The position numbers and the translations under genes are program-made. DNA of 64,000 bases, from NCBI RefSeq assembly GCF_000327485.1, contig NC_019943.1, forward strand, positions 992,001-1,056,000. Direction: 5' to 3'. This DNA is from Methanoregula formicica SMSP. GTDB lineage: Archaea > Halobacteriota > Methanomicrobia > Methanomicrobiales > Methanospirillaceae. Shown piece by piece: positions 1 to 8,340 of this stretch (its first letter is position 1; each line of letters begins with the position of its first letter). The notes below the pieces were generated by a model that saw nothing but the letters and a program-made list of their open reading frames with translations, ran no database searches and had not been told where the DNA came from.

Positions 1-51
1 TCCGGGTGAACCCGAAACTGGTTCTGGAACTCGGGGCCCTTGCGGCCTCAC
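1..51 (-). CDS. Possible start of the next operon gene, cut by window edge
   Basis: A GTG at 51-49 overlaps the TGA stop of the TrkA gene (GTGA overlap), and the frame stays open for 17 codons to the window edge. Such overlaps are common between cotranscribed archaeal genes, and TrkA is often followed by the membrane subunit TrkH. The visible residues are Pro/Arg-rich and do not identify a family, so TrkH is only a guess from context. Confidence 0.3.
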   Translation of the reverse strand, partial: MRPQGPRVPEPVSGSPG

Positions 52-716
52 TCCGCTGATTTTTTGAGCTGCTTGTTGAGGAGCCGCAGGCAGTCGTCCT
101 CGGCCTCCTTTTTCGTGAACACGGTAAAGATATCGCCCGGCTGGATCTTCACGTTCCCGCTCGGGATGATCAGCTCGCCCCTGACCCTGCGGATGGCGAT
201 GAAGACAAAGTCTTTCACCTTGAGTTCGCGGATCTCGTGGCCGACAATGGGAGCCCCTGCCTCCGCTACGATCTCGAAGATTGTGCCGCCGGGGATGGAT
301 GCGAGCTGCTGGAGCTGCGGGTTCTGGGTCCAGTAATAGAGGCGGGCTGCCACGAGCTCGTCCGGGTTTTCGCTGATCCGGACCCCGACCTCCTTGAAGA
401 AATCGGAGTGGGAGGGCTGGTTGACGATAGCGACCACGTTGGGGACCCGGAACTTCTTAGCCAGCCAGCAGGTCATCAGGTTGACAGAGTCGTCGCTGGT
501 GGTTGCAATGAGGGCGTCCGCACGGTCGATACCGGCCTCCTCAAGCACGGTCTTGTCCGTTGCATTGCCGGTTACGGCCATCACATCGTAGTGCTCAAGC
601 AGTTCGCTGCACCGGGCCTCGTCCTGGTCGATGACGACGACGGTATGTGCATGCTCCACTGACTGTCTGGCGAGGTTTCTCCCGATCCCGCCAAGCCCCA
701 CGATGACAATATACAT
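48..716 (-). CDS. trkA: TrkA-type regulatory subunit of potassium uptake
   Basis: This 222-residue protein has the two-domain TrkA/KTN plan. An N-terminal Rossmann fold carries GLGGIGRNLA at residues 7-16 (GxGxxG) and the acidic stretch VIDQDE at the end of the second strand, which binds NAD(H) or ATP in this family. A TrkA-C (RCK_C) domain follows from about residue 140. It would sit on the cytoplasmic face of a Trk potassium transporter and gate it. The gene is divergent from rnhB, with 50-60 bases between the starts, and its stop overlaps a possible downstream GTG. Family assignment is firm; the partner channel is not in the window. Confidence 0.9.
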   Translation of the reverse strand: MYIVIVGLGGIGRNLARQSVEHAHTVVVIDQDEARCSELLEHYDVMAVTGNATDKTVLEEAGIDRADALIATTSDDSVNLMTCWLAKKFRVPNVVAIVNQPSHSDFFKEVGVRISENPDELVAARLYYWTQNPQLQQLASIPGGTIFEIVAEAGAPIVGHEIRELKVKDFVFIAIRRVRGELIIPSGNVKIQPGDIFTVFTKKEAEDDCLRLLNKQLKKSAE

Positions 717-738
717 GACTACCGGTTACCATCATCGC

Positions 739-757
739 CATTGAAATATTTTGCGCA
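739..757 (+). promoter_or_regulatory. TATA-like box for rnhB, flanked by an inverted repeat
   Basis: The AT-rich core TTGAAATATTTTGCG lies 20-30 bases before the GTG at 771, the usual distance for a leaderless archaeal transcript. It is bracketed by a 7-base inverted repeat, ACCGGTT at 721-727 and AACCGGT at 760-766. An 18-base match with one mismatch recurs at 9357-9374. Confidence 0.45.
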
Positions 758-770
758 TCAACCGGTTGAT

Positions 771-1412
771 GTGATCTGCGGGGTCGACGAAGCAGGAAAG
801 GGCTCGGTGCTGGGCCCGATGGTGGTGGCGGCAGTTGCCGTGCCGGCGGAAGATGTTCTCGACGACCTCGGGGTGAAAGACTCGAAACTCCTTTCGGCAA
901 AGGAGCGCGAACGGCTCTATTCCCTGATTAAAAAGCGGTGCAAAGTCGCAACCGTCCGGCTTGACGCAAACGAGATCGACGCGATCCGTACCGAGATGAC
1001 CATGAACGCCGCGGTTGCCCGTGCCCATGCGCAGGTCATCCGGAAACTGTCACCAGACTGCGCCTATGTCGATGCCTGCGATGTGAATATCTTCCGGTAC
1101 GCCGAGATGGTCAAAAGCTACCTGGATAACCACTGCGAGATCGTCTCGGAGCACCATGCTGATGAGAAGTTCCCCGTGGTCTCCGCGGCGAGTATCATCG
1201 CCAAGGTCACGCGGGACCGGGCGATTGCCACACTCTCGAAGAAATACGGTGATCTGGGAAGTGGGTACCCCTCCGACCCGGTCACGATCCGGTTCCTCAA
1301 TGACTGGATAGACGAGCACCGGACGCCGCCCCCGATTGCCCGGAAGAGCTGGAAGACGGTTGGTGCGATCCTTGCCCGGAGATCGCAGAAGAGCCTGATG
1401 GATTTCGGGTAA
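771..1412 (+). CDS. rnhB: Ribonuclease HII
   Basis: RNase HII cleaves the RNA strand of RNA-DNA hybrids and single ribonucleotides in DNA. The protein opens with the family signature ICGVDEAGKGSVLGPMVVA, giving the first catalytic Asp-Glu pair at residues 6-7. A central YVDACDV motif and the C-terminal SAASIIAKVTRDRA motif complete the active site. I choose the GTG at 771 (213 residues) over an in-frame TTG at 741: the signature would then start at residue 2 as in most archaeal homologues, and the TATA-like box lies inside the longer reading. Function is near certain; the start is inferred. Confidence 0.92.
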   Translation: MICGVDEAGKGSVLGPMVVAAVAVPAEDVLDDLGVKDSKLLSAKERERLYSLIKKRCKVATVRLDANEIDAIRTEMTMNAAVARAHAQVIRKLSPDCAYVDACDVNIFRYAEMVKSYLDNHCEIVSEHHADEKFPVVSAASIIAKVTRDRAIATLSKKYGDLGSGYPSDPVTIRFLNDWIDEHRTPPPIARKSWKTVGAILARRSQKSLMDFG

Positions 1413-1537
1413 TTGCATTTGACTTTTCTCGGGTCTGATGACCCACGACAAGTCGCAGAGCCTTCGGTTCTTCTCCTGCGTCAGGTCTGCTGACCCTCCG
1501 CATACACAAGCCCTTTATCCTTCCGGAACTGCCTTAT

Positions 1538-2845
1538 ATGATAATGGACTGGCTGCTGGTCGCAGGCGTTATCATCGCTGTGTATGCGATGATCGCTTAT
1601 TACATCAAGACATTCCGGCTCTGGGAAGACCACGTTGTCTTTTACGGTCCGATCCTGGCGATCAAGACGGACCGGGTCGGGTTCTTTGACTGGTTTACCC
1701 GTTATAGCCGGTTCTTCCGGTTCTATGGGACAATCGGGGTTGCGATGGTCATCATTGTCTCGGTGCTGATGACTGTCATGCTTGTCCTCTCGCTCCAGAC
1801 AACGATCGTCCACCAGCCAGAGCCGACTGCGGTCAACGAGATCCGGAATGTTCTCGCAATTCCGGGTGTCAATGAGTTCATCCCCCTCACCATCGCTGTC
1901 CTCTTCGGCCTCATTGTGACGATGGTCGTCCACGAGTTCGGCCACGCCATTCTCTGCCGTATCGAAGGGATCCGTGTGAAATCCATGGGGATTCTCATTC
2001 CGGTTGTTCCCATCGGCGCCTTTGTCGAACCGGACGAAGAGGACCAGGAGAAGACAAAAGGTCTCGCGAAGATGCGGATGTTCGGTGCCGGCATCACCAA
2101 CAATATCGTCCTTGGTATCGCGTGTTTCTCTCTCCTCGTGATCCTGCTTGGGCTTGCTGTCCCGCTCTCGACGCCGCTTATCAGTGGTATCTATCCCGAT
2201 ACCCCTGCGTCTCTCGCAGGTGTCCCGGCAAATTCGGTGATCAAGGAAGTGAACGGCATGAAAATATCCACACGGGACGATGTGGCATCGGTCCTCGATA
2301 CTACCCGGCCCGGGGATACTGCAACGCTGCTTGTCGAGAAGGACGGGATAGCAGCTACCTGTTCGCTGACCCTTTCTGCATGGCCGGCTGCAATCAGCAA
2401 CAAGACCAGTGGCTTCATGGGGGTTTCGTATTACGATGCCAGCCAGCTGAAACGGATCTTTGACAACCTGTTAAGCCCGATTGGATTTCTTGTCCTCCTT
2501 GCCATCCCGATCTGGGTGATCCTCGACCCTGCCACGTACGGCTCGTTCATGATCCTGATGAACGACAGCGCCGGCTCGGTGATGTGGAACACGCCCTTCC
2601 CGCATTTCTGGCTTGTCATCCAGCTCCTCTTCTGGTGCGGCTGGTGGAACCTGGTTGTCGGAACCTTCAATGCCCTCCCGCTGGTGCCGCTCGACGGCGG
2701 GTATATCATGAAGGAGGGTGTTGACCGGATCCTCGACAAAAAAGGACTGCTGAAGTATTCCGGGCACGTGGTTGCGGCTGTCAGTTATGCCATGCTTGTC
2801 GTTATCATCGCGATTTTCCTGCTGCCCAAAATCCTCCATATGTGA
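1538..2845 (+). CDS. Membrane site-2 protease family metalloprotease (M50) with PDZ domain
   Basis: A 435-residue polytopic membrane protein. The zinc-binding HEFGH motif lies near residues 132-136 inside a hydrophobic segment, and the second M50 motif NALPLVPLDGG near 378-388 supplies the Asp ligand. A PDZ-like domain (about 215-285, GIYPDTPASLAGVPANSVI) lies between the two halves, as in archaeal RseP/S2P relatives. Family members cut transmembrane substrates inside the bilayer; the substrate cannot be told here. Three close starts exist (ATGATAATG); the first or third ATG is plausible. Confidence 0.88.
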   Translation: MIMDWLLVAGVIIAVYAMIAYYIKTFRLWEDHVVFYGPILAIKTDRVGFFDWFTRYSRFFRFYGTIGVAMVIIVSVLMTVMLVLSLQTTIVHQPEPTAVNEIRNVLAIPGVNEFIPLTIAVLFGLIVTMVVHEFGHAILCRIEGIRVKSMGILIPVVPIGAFVEPDEEDQEKTKGLAKMRMFGAGITNNIVLGIACFSLLVILLGLAVPLSTPLISGIYPDTPASLAGVPANSVIKEVNGMKISTRDDVASVLDTTRPGDTATLLVEKDGIAATCSLTLSAWPAAISNKTSGFMGVSYYDASQLKRIFDNLLSPIGFLVLLAIPIWVILDPATYGSFMILMNDSAGSVMWNTPFPHFWLVIQLLFWCGWWNLVVGTFNALPLVPLDGGYIMKEGVDRILDKKGLLKYSGHVVAAVSYAMLVVIIAIFLLPKILHM

Positions 2846-2875
2846 AGGAACATCGCGCCCATGGTATAATCCATA

Positions 2876-2889
2876 ATTTTTTTATCATA
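2876..2889 (+). promoter_or_regulatory. TATA-like box for the lipoprotein gene at 2911
   Basis: The run AATTTTTTTATCATA ends about 22-25 bases before the ATG at 2911, which fits a leaderless transcript. Confidence 0.4.
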
Positions 2890-2910
2890 GCAGGGTGCAC
2901 CATCATTTCT

Positions 2911-4146
2911 ATGGATAAATACAGGGATGTTTTCTCTTTACCTTGGATTGTTCTTGTGATCCTTGTTGTGGCAACCTGTCTGATTGCCGGCTGTTCACAA
3001 CCCGGTACAAGCGGGCCGGCAGGTGCGGCAAAAGGCCCGGGCGGTTGCGATTCGGCGGCAAGCTGTGCCGCGTACTGCCAGCAGCACACGACTGAATGCG
3101 ACCAGTTCTGCAGCGCTAATCCGGCAGCCTGCGGCGGGGCCATGGGCGGTGCACCCAGCGGTGCAGCATCCGGCGCCGGTGAGATGGGTGCAGGGACATC
3201 CTGCGCTGACGATGCCATCAAACAGAAGATGGGTGCGGTCATGAGCTCCGCTCTCGTTGACCCGCCCGCACAGGCACGGGGCATCAACTGGATGACCAAG
3301 ACCCTGCCTGCCAGCAACCCCTATGCCGGGACGTATTATGTCATCGGGACGGCGTTCGGCCCCGGTGTTGATGAGACCGGGTGGCAGGGAGAGGGAGCGC
3401 CGCAGTATACTGCCGGGAAGATGTACTGCACGTTCGGGTACTGGGACAGTGTCCCGAAGGGCAAAGGTGCAACTCTTGGGTTGGAGACTCCATCCGCATT
3501 CAGCACGGACAAGTATGACCTGACCATTTTCTGTGCGAATTTCTCTGCCCCATCGCAGGCTGCCATGACCGCGGCCCTCCCGACGCTGACGATGACCGAA
3601 AGCGAGGCGCGTGATTACTTCTACTCCGTCGTTAAGAAAGATTTCCTGAACATTGACGGCAAAACCATGACAAAAGCAGGGAACATGTACCAGCTGATGT
3701 GGAAGGATTCCGATGCCTCTCATGATTATTGGGAAGTCCAGATCGGGCACGGGTACATCAACATCGGGCAGGGCCTGGTCAACTATAAGGAGACCGAATA
3801 TGTGGCGGCACTGAGAGGACAGGATCCCGGCACCCGGTGGACCTACCACGCCTGCCGGCCGTGCATGAACTGCGGCAAGTGGACTGAGACCACCGAGCTG
3901 AACAAGGACTGTACACAGAGTTCCGATTGTATGGGCGGGCTCTCGTGCAGCGGCGGGTATTGTATGGACCCGAAGTCCGTGACCTCATCATCGGCGGCCA
4001 GTATTACCGGGGCTCCTGCTGTTGCGCAGGGAACCGGCGGACCGGGGAATACCGGTGCCCCGGGATCCTCCTGCAGTGCAATTACTGATTGTGCATCCGG
4101 GCTTACCTGCAAGGGCGGAGTCTGCGCTCCTCCGTCAGGCCCATAA
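2911..4146 (+). CDS. Secreted Cys-rich lipoprotein
   Basis: A 411-residue protein with a hydrophobic leader (IVLVILVVATCLIAGC); the lipobox Cys lies near residue 28. The mature part begins with a low-complexity Ala/Gly region holding a Cys cluster (SCAAYCQQ, CDQFC), then a 200-residue domain I do not recognise. It ends with Cys-rich modules (CTQSSDCMGG, CSGGYC, CSAITDCASGLTC, GGVC) resembling the disulphide-rich Dickkopf-type colipase fold found in some secreted proteins. I start at 2911 because the longer frame lacks a TATA box and would bury the leader. It probably sits on the outer face of the membrane; function unknown. Confidence 0.75.
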   Translation: MDKYRDVFSLPWIVLVILVVATCLIAGCSQPGTSGPAGAAKGPGGCDSAASCAAYCQQHTTECDQFCSANPAACGGAMGGAPSGAASGAGEMGAGTSCADDAIKQKMGAVMSSALVDPPAQARGINWMTKTLPASNPYAGTYYVIGTAFGPGVDETGWQGEGAPQYTAGKMYCTFGYWDSVPKGKGATLGLETPSAFSTDKYDLTIFCANFSAPSQAAMTAALPTLTMTESEARDYFYSVVKKDFLNIDGKTMTKAGNMYQLMWKDSDASHDYWEVQIGHGYINIGQGLVNYKETEYVAALRGQDPGTRWTYHACRPCMNCGKWTETTELNKDCTQSSDCMGGLSCSGGYCMDPKSVTSSSAASITGAPAVAQGTGGPGNTGAPGSSCSAITDCASGLTCKGGVCAPPSGP

Positions 4147-4367
4147 TACCCTCTCTCTTTTTTCACTAACATTTTCACTAACAGGGTGTTTAGATTCCCG
4201 GTTTGAACCCGCGATCTACCGGGTGTTTCGGGACATTTGGGAGTGGGACAGAGTTCCGCACAGCCGCCCCCAAGGGCAGCCACAGAGAGTACGAGAATGC
4301 GGAACTGTGGGAGGAGACGATACGGAAGCGGGTTAACGCGGGCAACCGCGGAAAAAAAGTGTAAAAA

Positions 4368-5450
4368 TTATTCTGGTCCTTTCTCCGGTGAGGTGACTTT
4401 CCGCTTGCTCGTGTCCTTGAGTTCGTCTTCGGAAACCTGCGGGATGGCGTCCTGGATCTCCTTCAAGATGGCGTCCACTTCCTCGCGCTTCGGGATATCG
4501 CCAAGGATCGCTTCGTCCATGACCGGCCGGCCGGCAATGTCTGCCGCAGTCTCCTCGGTTGCACCCAGGAACTTTGCTCCCTGCCGGATCAGCTGGGATA
4601 TTTCGAACGGGAAGATGATCTTTGTTGCCTGCCCGTTGGCCATTGTCTTTAACGCGTTGAGCGAGAGGACGGTCATGGCCCGGTTGTCGAGCGGCTGGGA
4701 ACCGACCGAGAGGATGCGGAGGCCCTGTGCTTCACCCTGCGCCTGCAGGATCCGCCCGAGCCGTTCACCTTCGGCCTTGAGCACCCTGCTCTGCCGTTCT
4801 CCTTCCGCTTCCAGGATCATGCTCTGCCGGAGGCCCTCTGCCTTGAGGATAGCGGAGCGCTTCTCCCCGTCCGCCCTGAGGATGGCTGCACGGCGGGCAC
4901 GTTCGGCTGCGGTCTGCTCGGTCATTGCAGTCTTGACCTGCTCGACCGGGTCGACTTCCTTGATCTCGACGCGCTCGACCTTGACACCCCACTGGTCGGT
5001 CTCGCGGTCGAGGATATCGCGGAGCTTGGTGTTGATGACGTCCCGGTTGTAGAGGACCTCGTCGAGTTCCATGTCGCCGATGATGCCACGGAGGCTGGTC
5101 TGGGCAAGGGCAATGGTAGCAATCCGGTAGTTCGATACCTCAAAGAATGCCTTCTCGGGATCGATCACCCGTATGTAGACAATCGCATCGACATTTGTCG
5201 GGGAGTTGTCCTTGGTGATAACTTCCTGGCTCGGGACATCCATCACCTGGGTACGGAGATCGAGCTTATGGACCTCCGAGACAAATGGCACGATCCAGCG
5301 GAAGCCGGGGTTCATCCTTCCGATGTATTGGCCGAGCCGGATCAGGAGGCCCTGTTCGTACGGCTGGATGATAACAACGCCTTTTGCGAAGATCGCGATG
5401 ATGACAAGTACGAGGAATATGACGATCAGTGTTTCAATGAATGATACCAT
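4368..5450 (-). CDS. SPFH/stomatin-like membrane-anchored protein
   Basis: A 360-residue protein with one N-terminal membrane segment (residues 4-27), then an SPFH/prohibitin domain (VVIIQPYEQGLLIRLGQYIG, KLDLRTQVMDVPSQEVITKD). A long charged, Ala-rich helix of repeated R-x-A-x-L-x-A-E-G units (about 185-250) should form a coiled coil. Such proteins oligomerise in the membrane and are thought to organise microdomains or protease complexes. Its ATG lies one base after the stop of the NfeD gene, so the two are cotranscribed, a pairing seen across bacteria and archaea. Confidence 0.9.
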   Translation of the reverse strand: MVSFIETLIVIFLVLVIIAIFAKGVVIIQPYEQGLLIRLGQYIGRMNPGFRWIVPFVSEVHKLDLRTQVMDVPSQEVITKDNSPTNVDAIVYIRVIDPEKAFFEVSNYRIATIALAQTSLRGIIGDMELDEVLYNRDVINTKLRDILDRETDQWGVKVERVEIKEVDPVEQVKTAMTEQTAAERARRAAILRADGEKRSAILKAEGLRQSMILEAEGERQSRVLKAEGERLGRILQAQGEAQGLRILSVGSQPLDNRAMTVLSLNALKTMANGQATKIIFPFEISQLIRQGAKFLGATEETAADIAGRPVMDEAILGDIPKREEVDAILKEIQDAIPQVSEDELKDTSKRKVTSPEKGPE

Positions 5451-5451
5451 G

Positions 5452-5910
5452 TTATGCTACCTCTTCGACGATGATATGGACTCCCTGGGAGTCAATGACT
5501 TTCACGCTCTTTCCGGATGGAATGATCTGCCCGGTTGATTTTGCGCTCCACTCCGTGCTCCCGATCATGACCTTGCCGGAAAGGGAGTCTGGGTCAACGT
5601 CTTTTACAACCCGTCCCTCCCTGCCGATAATCGAGTCGCGGCTGATGGTGGTCGGGCTCTCATCCGTTGTGATGCGGCTGTACATCCAGACCGTGAACGC
5701 TGCGGCCGCAATGGCAACGACAACGCCGATCACGATGCCCCACCCGTTGTTGAAGATATCCATGCCGAGCAGCAGCAGGATCCCGAAGATGATCATGACC
5801 GTTGCCGGCACGGTGGCAAAGAACCCGGGGCTGTGGACCTCCACGAGGAGGAGGACTGCCCCGATCACGATCAGGAGCCAGCCAAGGGCGATTCCTTCCA
5901 GAAGTACCAT
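5452..5910 (-). CDS. NfeD-like membrane protein
   Basis: A 152-residue protein with three hydrophobic segments in the first 80 residues (motif LLVEVHSPGFF between the first two) and a C-terminal OB-fold-like domain (IIGREGRVVKDVDPDSLSGK, then GQIIPSGKSVKVID). This is the short NfeD type that partners stomatin-like proteins. The ATG at 5910 is preferred to one at 5964 because a TATA-like box on the minus strand (CTTTAAAT, about 5934-5943) lies 25-33 bases upstream, and because the residues before it are not membrane-like. Confidence 0.87.
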   Translation of the reverse strand: MVLLEGIALGWLLIVIGAVLLLVEVHSPGFFATVPATVMIIFGILLLLGMDIFNNGWGIVIGVVVAIAAAAFTVWMYSRITTDESPTTISRDSIIGREGRVVKDVDPDSLSGKVMIGSTEWSAKSTGQIIPSGKSVKVIDSQGVHIIVEEVA

Positions 5911-5933
5911 GGTTACTGTTCCGTTGCCGGCGG

Positions 5934-5943
5934 ATTTAAAGTA
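5934..5943 (-). promoter_or_regulatory. TATA-like box for the nfeD-SPFH operon
   Basis: Minus-strand ACTTTAAATC lies 24-33 bases before the ATG at 5910, which suggests a leaderless transcript covering both genes. Confidence 0.4.
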
Positions 5944-6049
5944 TGGGCCGTCATCCTTGGTCAATTATTAAAATTTGTGGTTGAAAAGAAAATTTCTGCC
6001 CCTCTGCTGTGTGAAAGCGCAGATATCTGGTGAAGGAAAGAGGCGTTTT

Positions 6050-6910
6050 TCACATCCGCAGCTTTGCCACTTTCACGCCGACCGGAACCCCCAGCTCGGC
6101 TGCCACCGGACCGCATTTTGCGGCGAGCAGGTAGGCAACAGGCGGAAGATCGTTCATCTCCGAGATGGATTCAAAGTTTGCCATCCCCTTGGCGATGATG
6201 ATCGTGCAGGAGTCGATGGCCTCCTTCAGGTCGCCGGGGATGAGGTCCCGGTTGAATCCGATCTCTGCCCGGTCGCCGCCACCCGATGAGGTGAGATGGT
6301 CAACCATCCTGTCAAGCCCGAGAGCCCGGGCATCTTCGAGCGTTGCATCGTTCAGGAGGGGTGTCTCCTTGACCGCGAGGGTGATGTGTGCGCCCTGCGA
6401 TTTGAGATACCGGATCAGCAGTTTGTCGAAGACGATCTCGCCGCAGTTGTCGGAAAGGTAAACAACCCGCCGGCAGAGGGGGAGGATCTTCTCCGTGTCG
6501 TCAATGTAGAGCTGTTTTTGGATCTCGGTTGTGAAGAACGAATAAAAATCGTCAGTAACCTCATGACCCTTGACTGCATAATCGAAGATGTTCGCGATGA
6601 CTGCCGCGTGGACATGGTCGCGGAAGGTATGCAGGCTTCCCCGCACCTGCCGGCAGACGTCCATTGCCTGCCGGTTGCCGGAGCGCTTGAGTTCATCGAA
6701 CGGATCGTGGCTCCCGAGGAGTTCGTACGCCCTGCGGTGGATCCGGCTTGCGATCTGCGGGTGGGAGAGGGACTGGTTACGGAGTTCCTCCATGACCTGC
6801 CGGCAGGCCCGGACAGTCTCTTCGGTCAGGGGGACATCCGCTCCGCAGAGGGAACACTCCAGGCTGACGCGGGAGAGGAGGCAGTCAGTGCAGGTATCGG
6901 TAATCTTCAT
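6050..6910 (-). CDS. DUF89/ARMT1-like metal-dependent phosphatase family protein
   Basis: A 286-residue protein with the hallmarks of archaeal DUF89: the N-terminal Cys pair of CTDCLLSRVSLEC, then LSDNCGEIVFDKLL, which carries metal-binding Asp and Asn, and the late motif AKGMANFESISE. Family members are damage-control phosphatases acting on phosphorylated metabolites or sugars; the substrate cannot be read from the sequence. The ATG at 6910 gives the standard MKITDTCTDC start; a longer frame to 6949 would run into tRNA-Pro. The gene lies 30 bases downstream of tRNA-Pro on the same strand. Confidence 0.85.
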   Translation of the reverse strand: MKITDTCTDCLLSRVSLECSLCGADVPLTEETVRACRQVMEELRNQSLSHPQIASRIHRRAYELLGSHDPFDELKRSGNRQAMDVCRQVRGSLHTFRDHVHAAVIANIFDYAVKGHEVTDDFYSFFTTEIQKQLYIDDTEKILPLCRRVVYLSDNCGEIVFDKLLIRYLKSQGAHITLAVKETPLLNDATLEDARALGLDRMVDHLTSSGGGDRAEIGFNRDLIPGDLKEAIDSCTIIIAKGMANFESISEMNDLPPVAYLLAAKCGPVAAELGVPVGVKVAKLRM

Positions 6911-6940
6911 GCGGGAAACACCAGAAAAACAACGCGAAAA

Positions 6941-7014
6941 TGGGGCCACTGAGATTTGAACTCAGGTCAGAAGACCCCCAGTCTCCTAGGATGGCCAGGC
7001 TACCCTATGGCCCC
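6941..7014 (-). tRNA. tRNA-Pro (anticodon GGG)
   Basis: The minus strand folds as a full cloverleaf: acceptor GGGGCCA/TGGCCCC, discriminator A, T arm CTGAG-TTCAAAT-CTCAG, and anticodon arm GGAGA-CTGGGGG-TCTTC with U33 and GGG at 34-36. The CCA end is not encoded, as is usual in this group. No intron is seen. Confidence 0.93.
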
Positions 7015-7038
7015 GCTCTCATACTGTTGGATGATATC

Positions 7039-7050
7039 ACTTATCTATGT
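7039..7050 (-). promoter_or_regulatory. TATA-like box for tRNA-Pro
   Basis: Minus-strand ACATAGATAAG lies 27-36 bases upstream of the tRNA 5' end, the expected position for an archaeal tRNA promoter. Confidence 0.35.
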
Positions 7051-7090
7051 TATCGTTCGCAGGTGCGGGAGAAAAGATCTGTGCGGGGGG

Positions 7091-7288
7091 TCAGATCCTG
7101 CTCTTCTTGAACTCCTCGACCCGGCAGATGAGGTTCTCCAGCTCCGTGTCGGTGAGTTTCATCCTGCCGGCGAGGGTGTCGACTTCACGGAGAAGCTGGC
7201 GGATCCGGACGTACATGAGGTAGATGATCATCTGCTGGATCACGATGACCGCGCCAAACAGCACCAGCATGTATCCTTCGTATGTCAC
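7091..7288 (-). CDS. Small membrane-anchored coiled-coil protein downstream of minD
   Basis: A 65-residue protein with one hydrophobic segment (residues 7-25, LVLFGAVIVIQQMIIYLMY) and a charged heptad-like tail (RIRQLLREVDTLAGRMKLTD). The GTG at 7288 follows a purine-rich stretch and lies 12 bases after the MinD stop, so it is probably in the same operon. I do not recognise a family. A membrane-bound helix beside a MinD-type ATPase could be a partner or receptor, but that is inference. Confidence 0.65.
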   Translation of the reverse strand: MTYEGYMLVLFGAVIVIQQMIIYLMYVRIRQLLREVDTLAGRMKLTDTELENLICRVEEFKKSRI

Positions 7289-7300
7289 AGCCTGCCCCCG

Positions 7301-8083
7301 TTACCGGAATACCGCCCGTGCGAGACGGTCCACAAAGCTTTCCTCGCGCCGGTCATCGGCAATCGATTCGTCATAGTCCACACCCGACATATGGGCAGCG
7401 ATCCGCTTGAACGCCTTCGTGGCGGGTGCTGTCGGGTACTTCAGGACGCAGGGCGACTTGTACGCCGCAGCCCTCCGCACGCTTGCGTCCTCGGGTACCA
7501 CGTCAATGACCCGGACACCCAGCACATCCTCCACGCTGTGGGAGCGGATCTCGGTGTGTTCCTCCCCGGCACGGTTGAGGATTGCACCATACACCTGTCC
7601 TCCCATAACCTCGCAGAGGATCTTGGTCTTCAGGGCATCGGCCATGGACGCAAGCTCCGGGTTGACCACGAGGATCACCTGGTCGGCGACCGAGAGCGGG
7701 ACAACACCTTCCTTGGAGATTCCGCTCGGGGCGTCGATAAGAAGGAATTCGCACCGGTCAACGAGCTTGTGCATCACGTCCCGCAGCTTGTCCGGGTCTG
7801 CCTGCTGGAATCCCTGGAGTGAGATCCCGCTCGGGACCACCTTGACTCCTGCAGGCCCCTCATAGATAGCATCCTCGATGTCTGCTTTCCCGGCGAGAAC
7901 TTCGTGGAGTGTTACTGGGACATCGTCCATCCCCAGGATCAGGGCCATGTTTGCCATGCCGATATCCGCATCAAGGATATAGGTCTCCCGTTCCAGCTGG
8001 GCTAGCGATATACCAAGGTTGACCGTCAGCGTGGTCTTCCCGACGCCCCCTTTCCCGGAAGTGATGGTGTAGGCCCGGATCAT
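7301..8083 (-). CDS. minD: MinD/ParA-family positioning ATPase (copy 1)
   Basis: A 260-residue ATPase with the deviant Walker A motif SGKGGVGKTT near residues 8-17, the Walker A' region YILDADIGMANM and the Walker B region FLLIDAPSGIS. The C-terminus (FVDRLARAVFR) reads as a short amphipathic helix like the membrane-targeting tail of MinD. It dimerises on ATP and moves on and off the membrane in family members. The ATG at 8083 is chosen because the signature then starts at the usual distance and a minus-strand TATA (GGATAAATAG, 8125-8116) lies upstream. It closely resembles the copy at 50231-51028. Confidence 0.9.
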   Translation of the reverse strand: MIRAYTITSGKGGVGKTTLTVNLGISLAQLERETYILDADIGMANMALILGMDDVPVTLHEVLAGKADIEDAIYEGPAGVKVVPSGISLQGFQQADPDKLRDVMHKLVDRCEFLLIDAPSGISKEGVVPLSVADQVILVVNPELASMADALKTKILCEVMGGQVYGAILNRAGEEHTEIRSHSVEDVLGVRVIDVVPEDASVRRAAAYKSPCVLKYPTAPATKAFKRIAAHMSGVDYDESIADDRREESFVDRLARAVFR

Positions 8084-8340
8084 TTGAGCACTATTCTGTC
8101 CGGTTGGCAAAAAAGCTATTTATCCCTATGGATTTGCTGTTTTTTCGCAGCGGCTTTCGTCAATGCATTCCGAAAGGTACAAAAACACGGAAAAGAAATC
8201 CGCGATTCCCTGCATGCCCCGTTATCCCTGTTATTTTTCCCAAATCTGCGTAATCACAGAACCAGAAAAAAGAATATGTATTTATGGTTCTATCGGGTAT
8301 TATCAATTACACAGGGTTATGCAGCAGCAGGAGCAGCAGC

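Noticed and set aside
2842-2910. Upstream extension of the Cys-rich lipoprotein gene
   Set aside because: It would translate the TATA-like box and place a second hydrophobic stretch before the lipobox leader.
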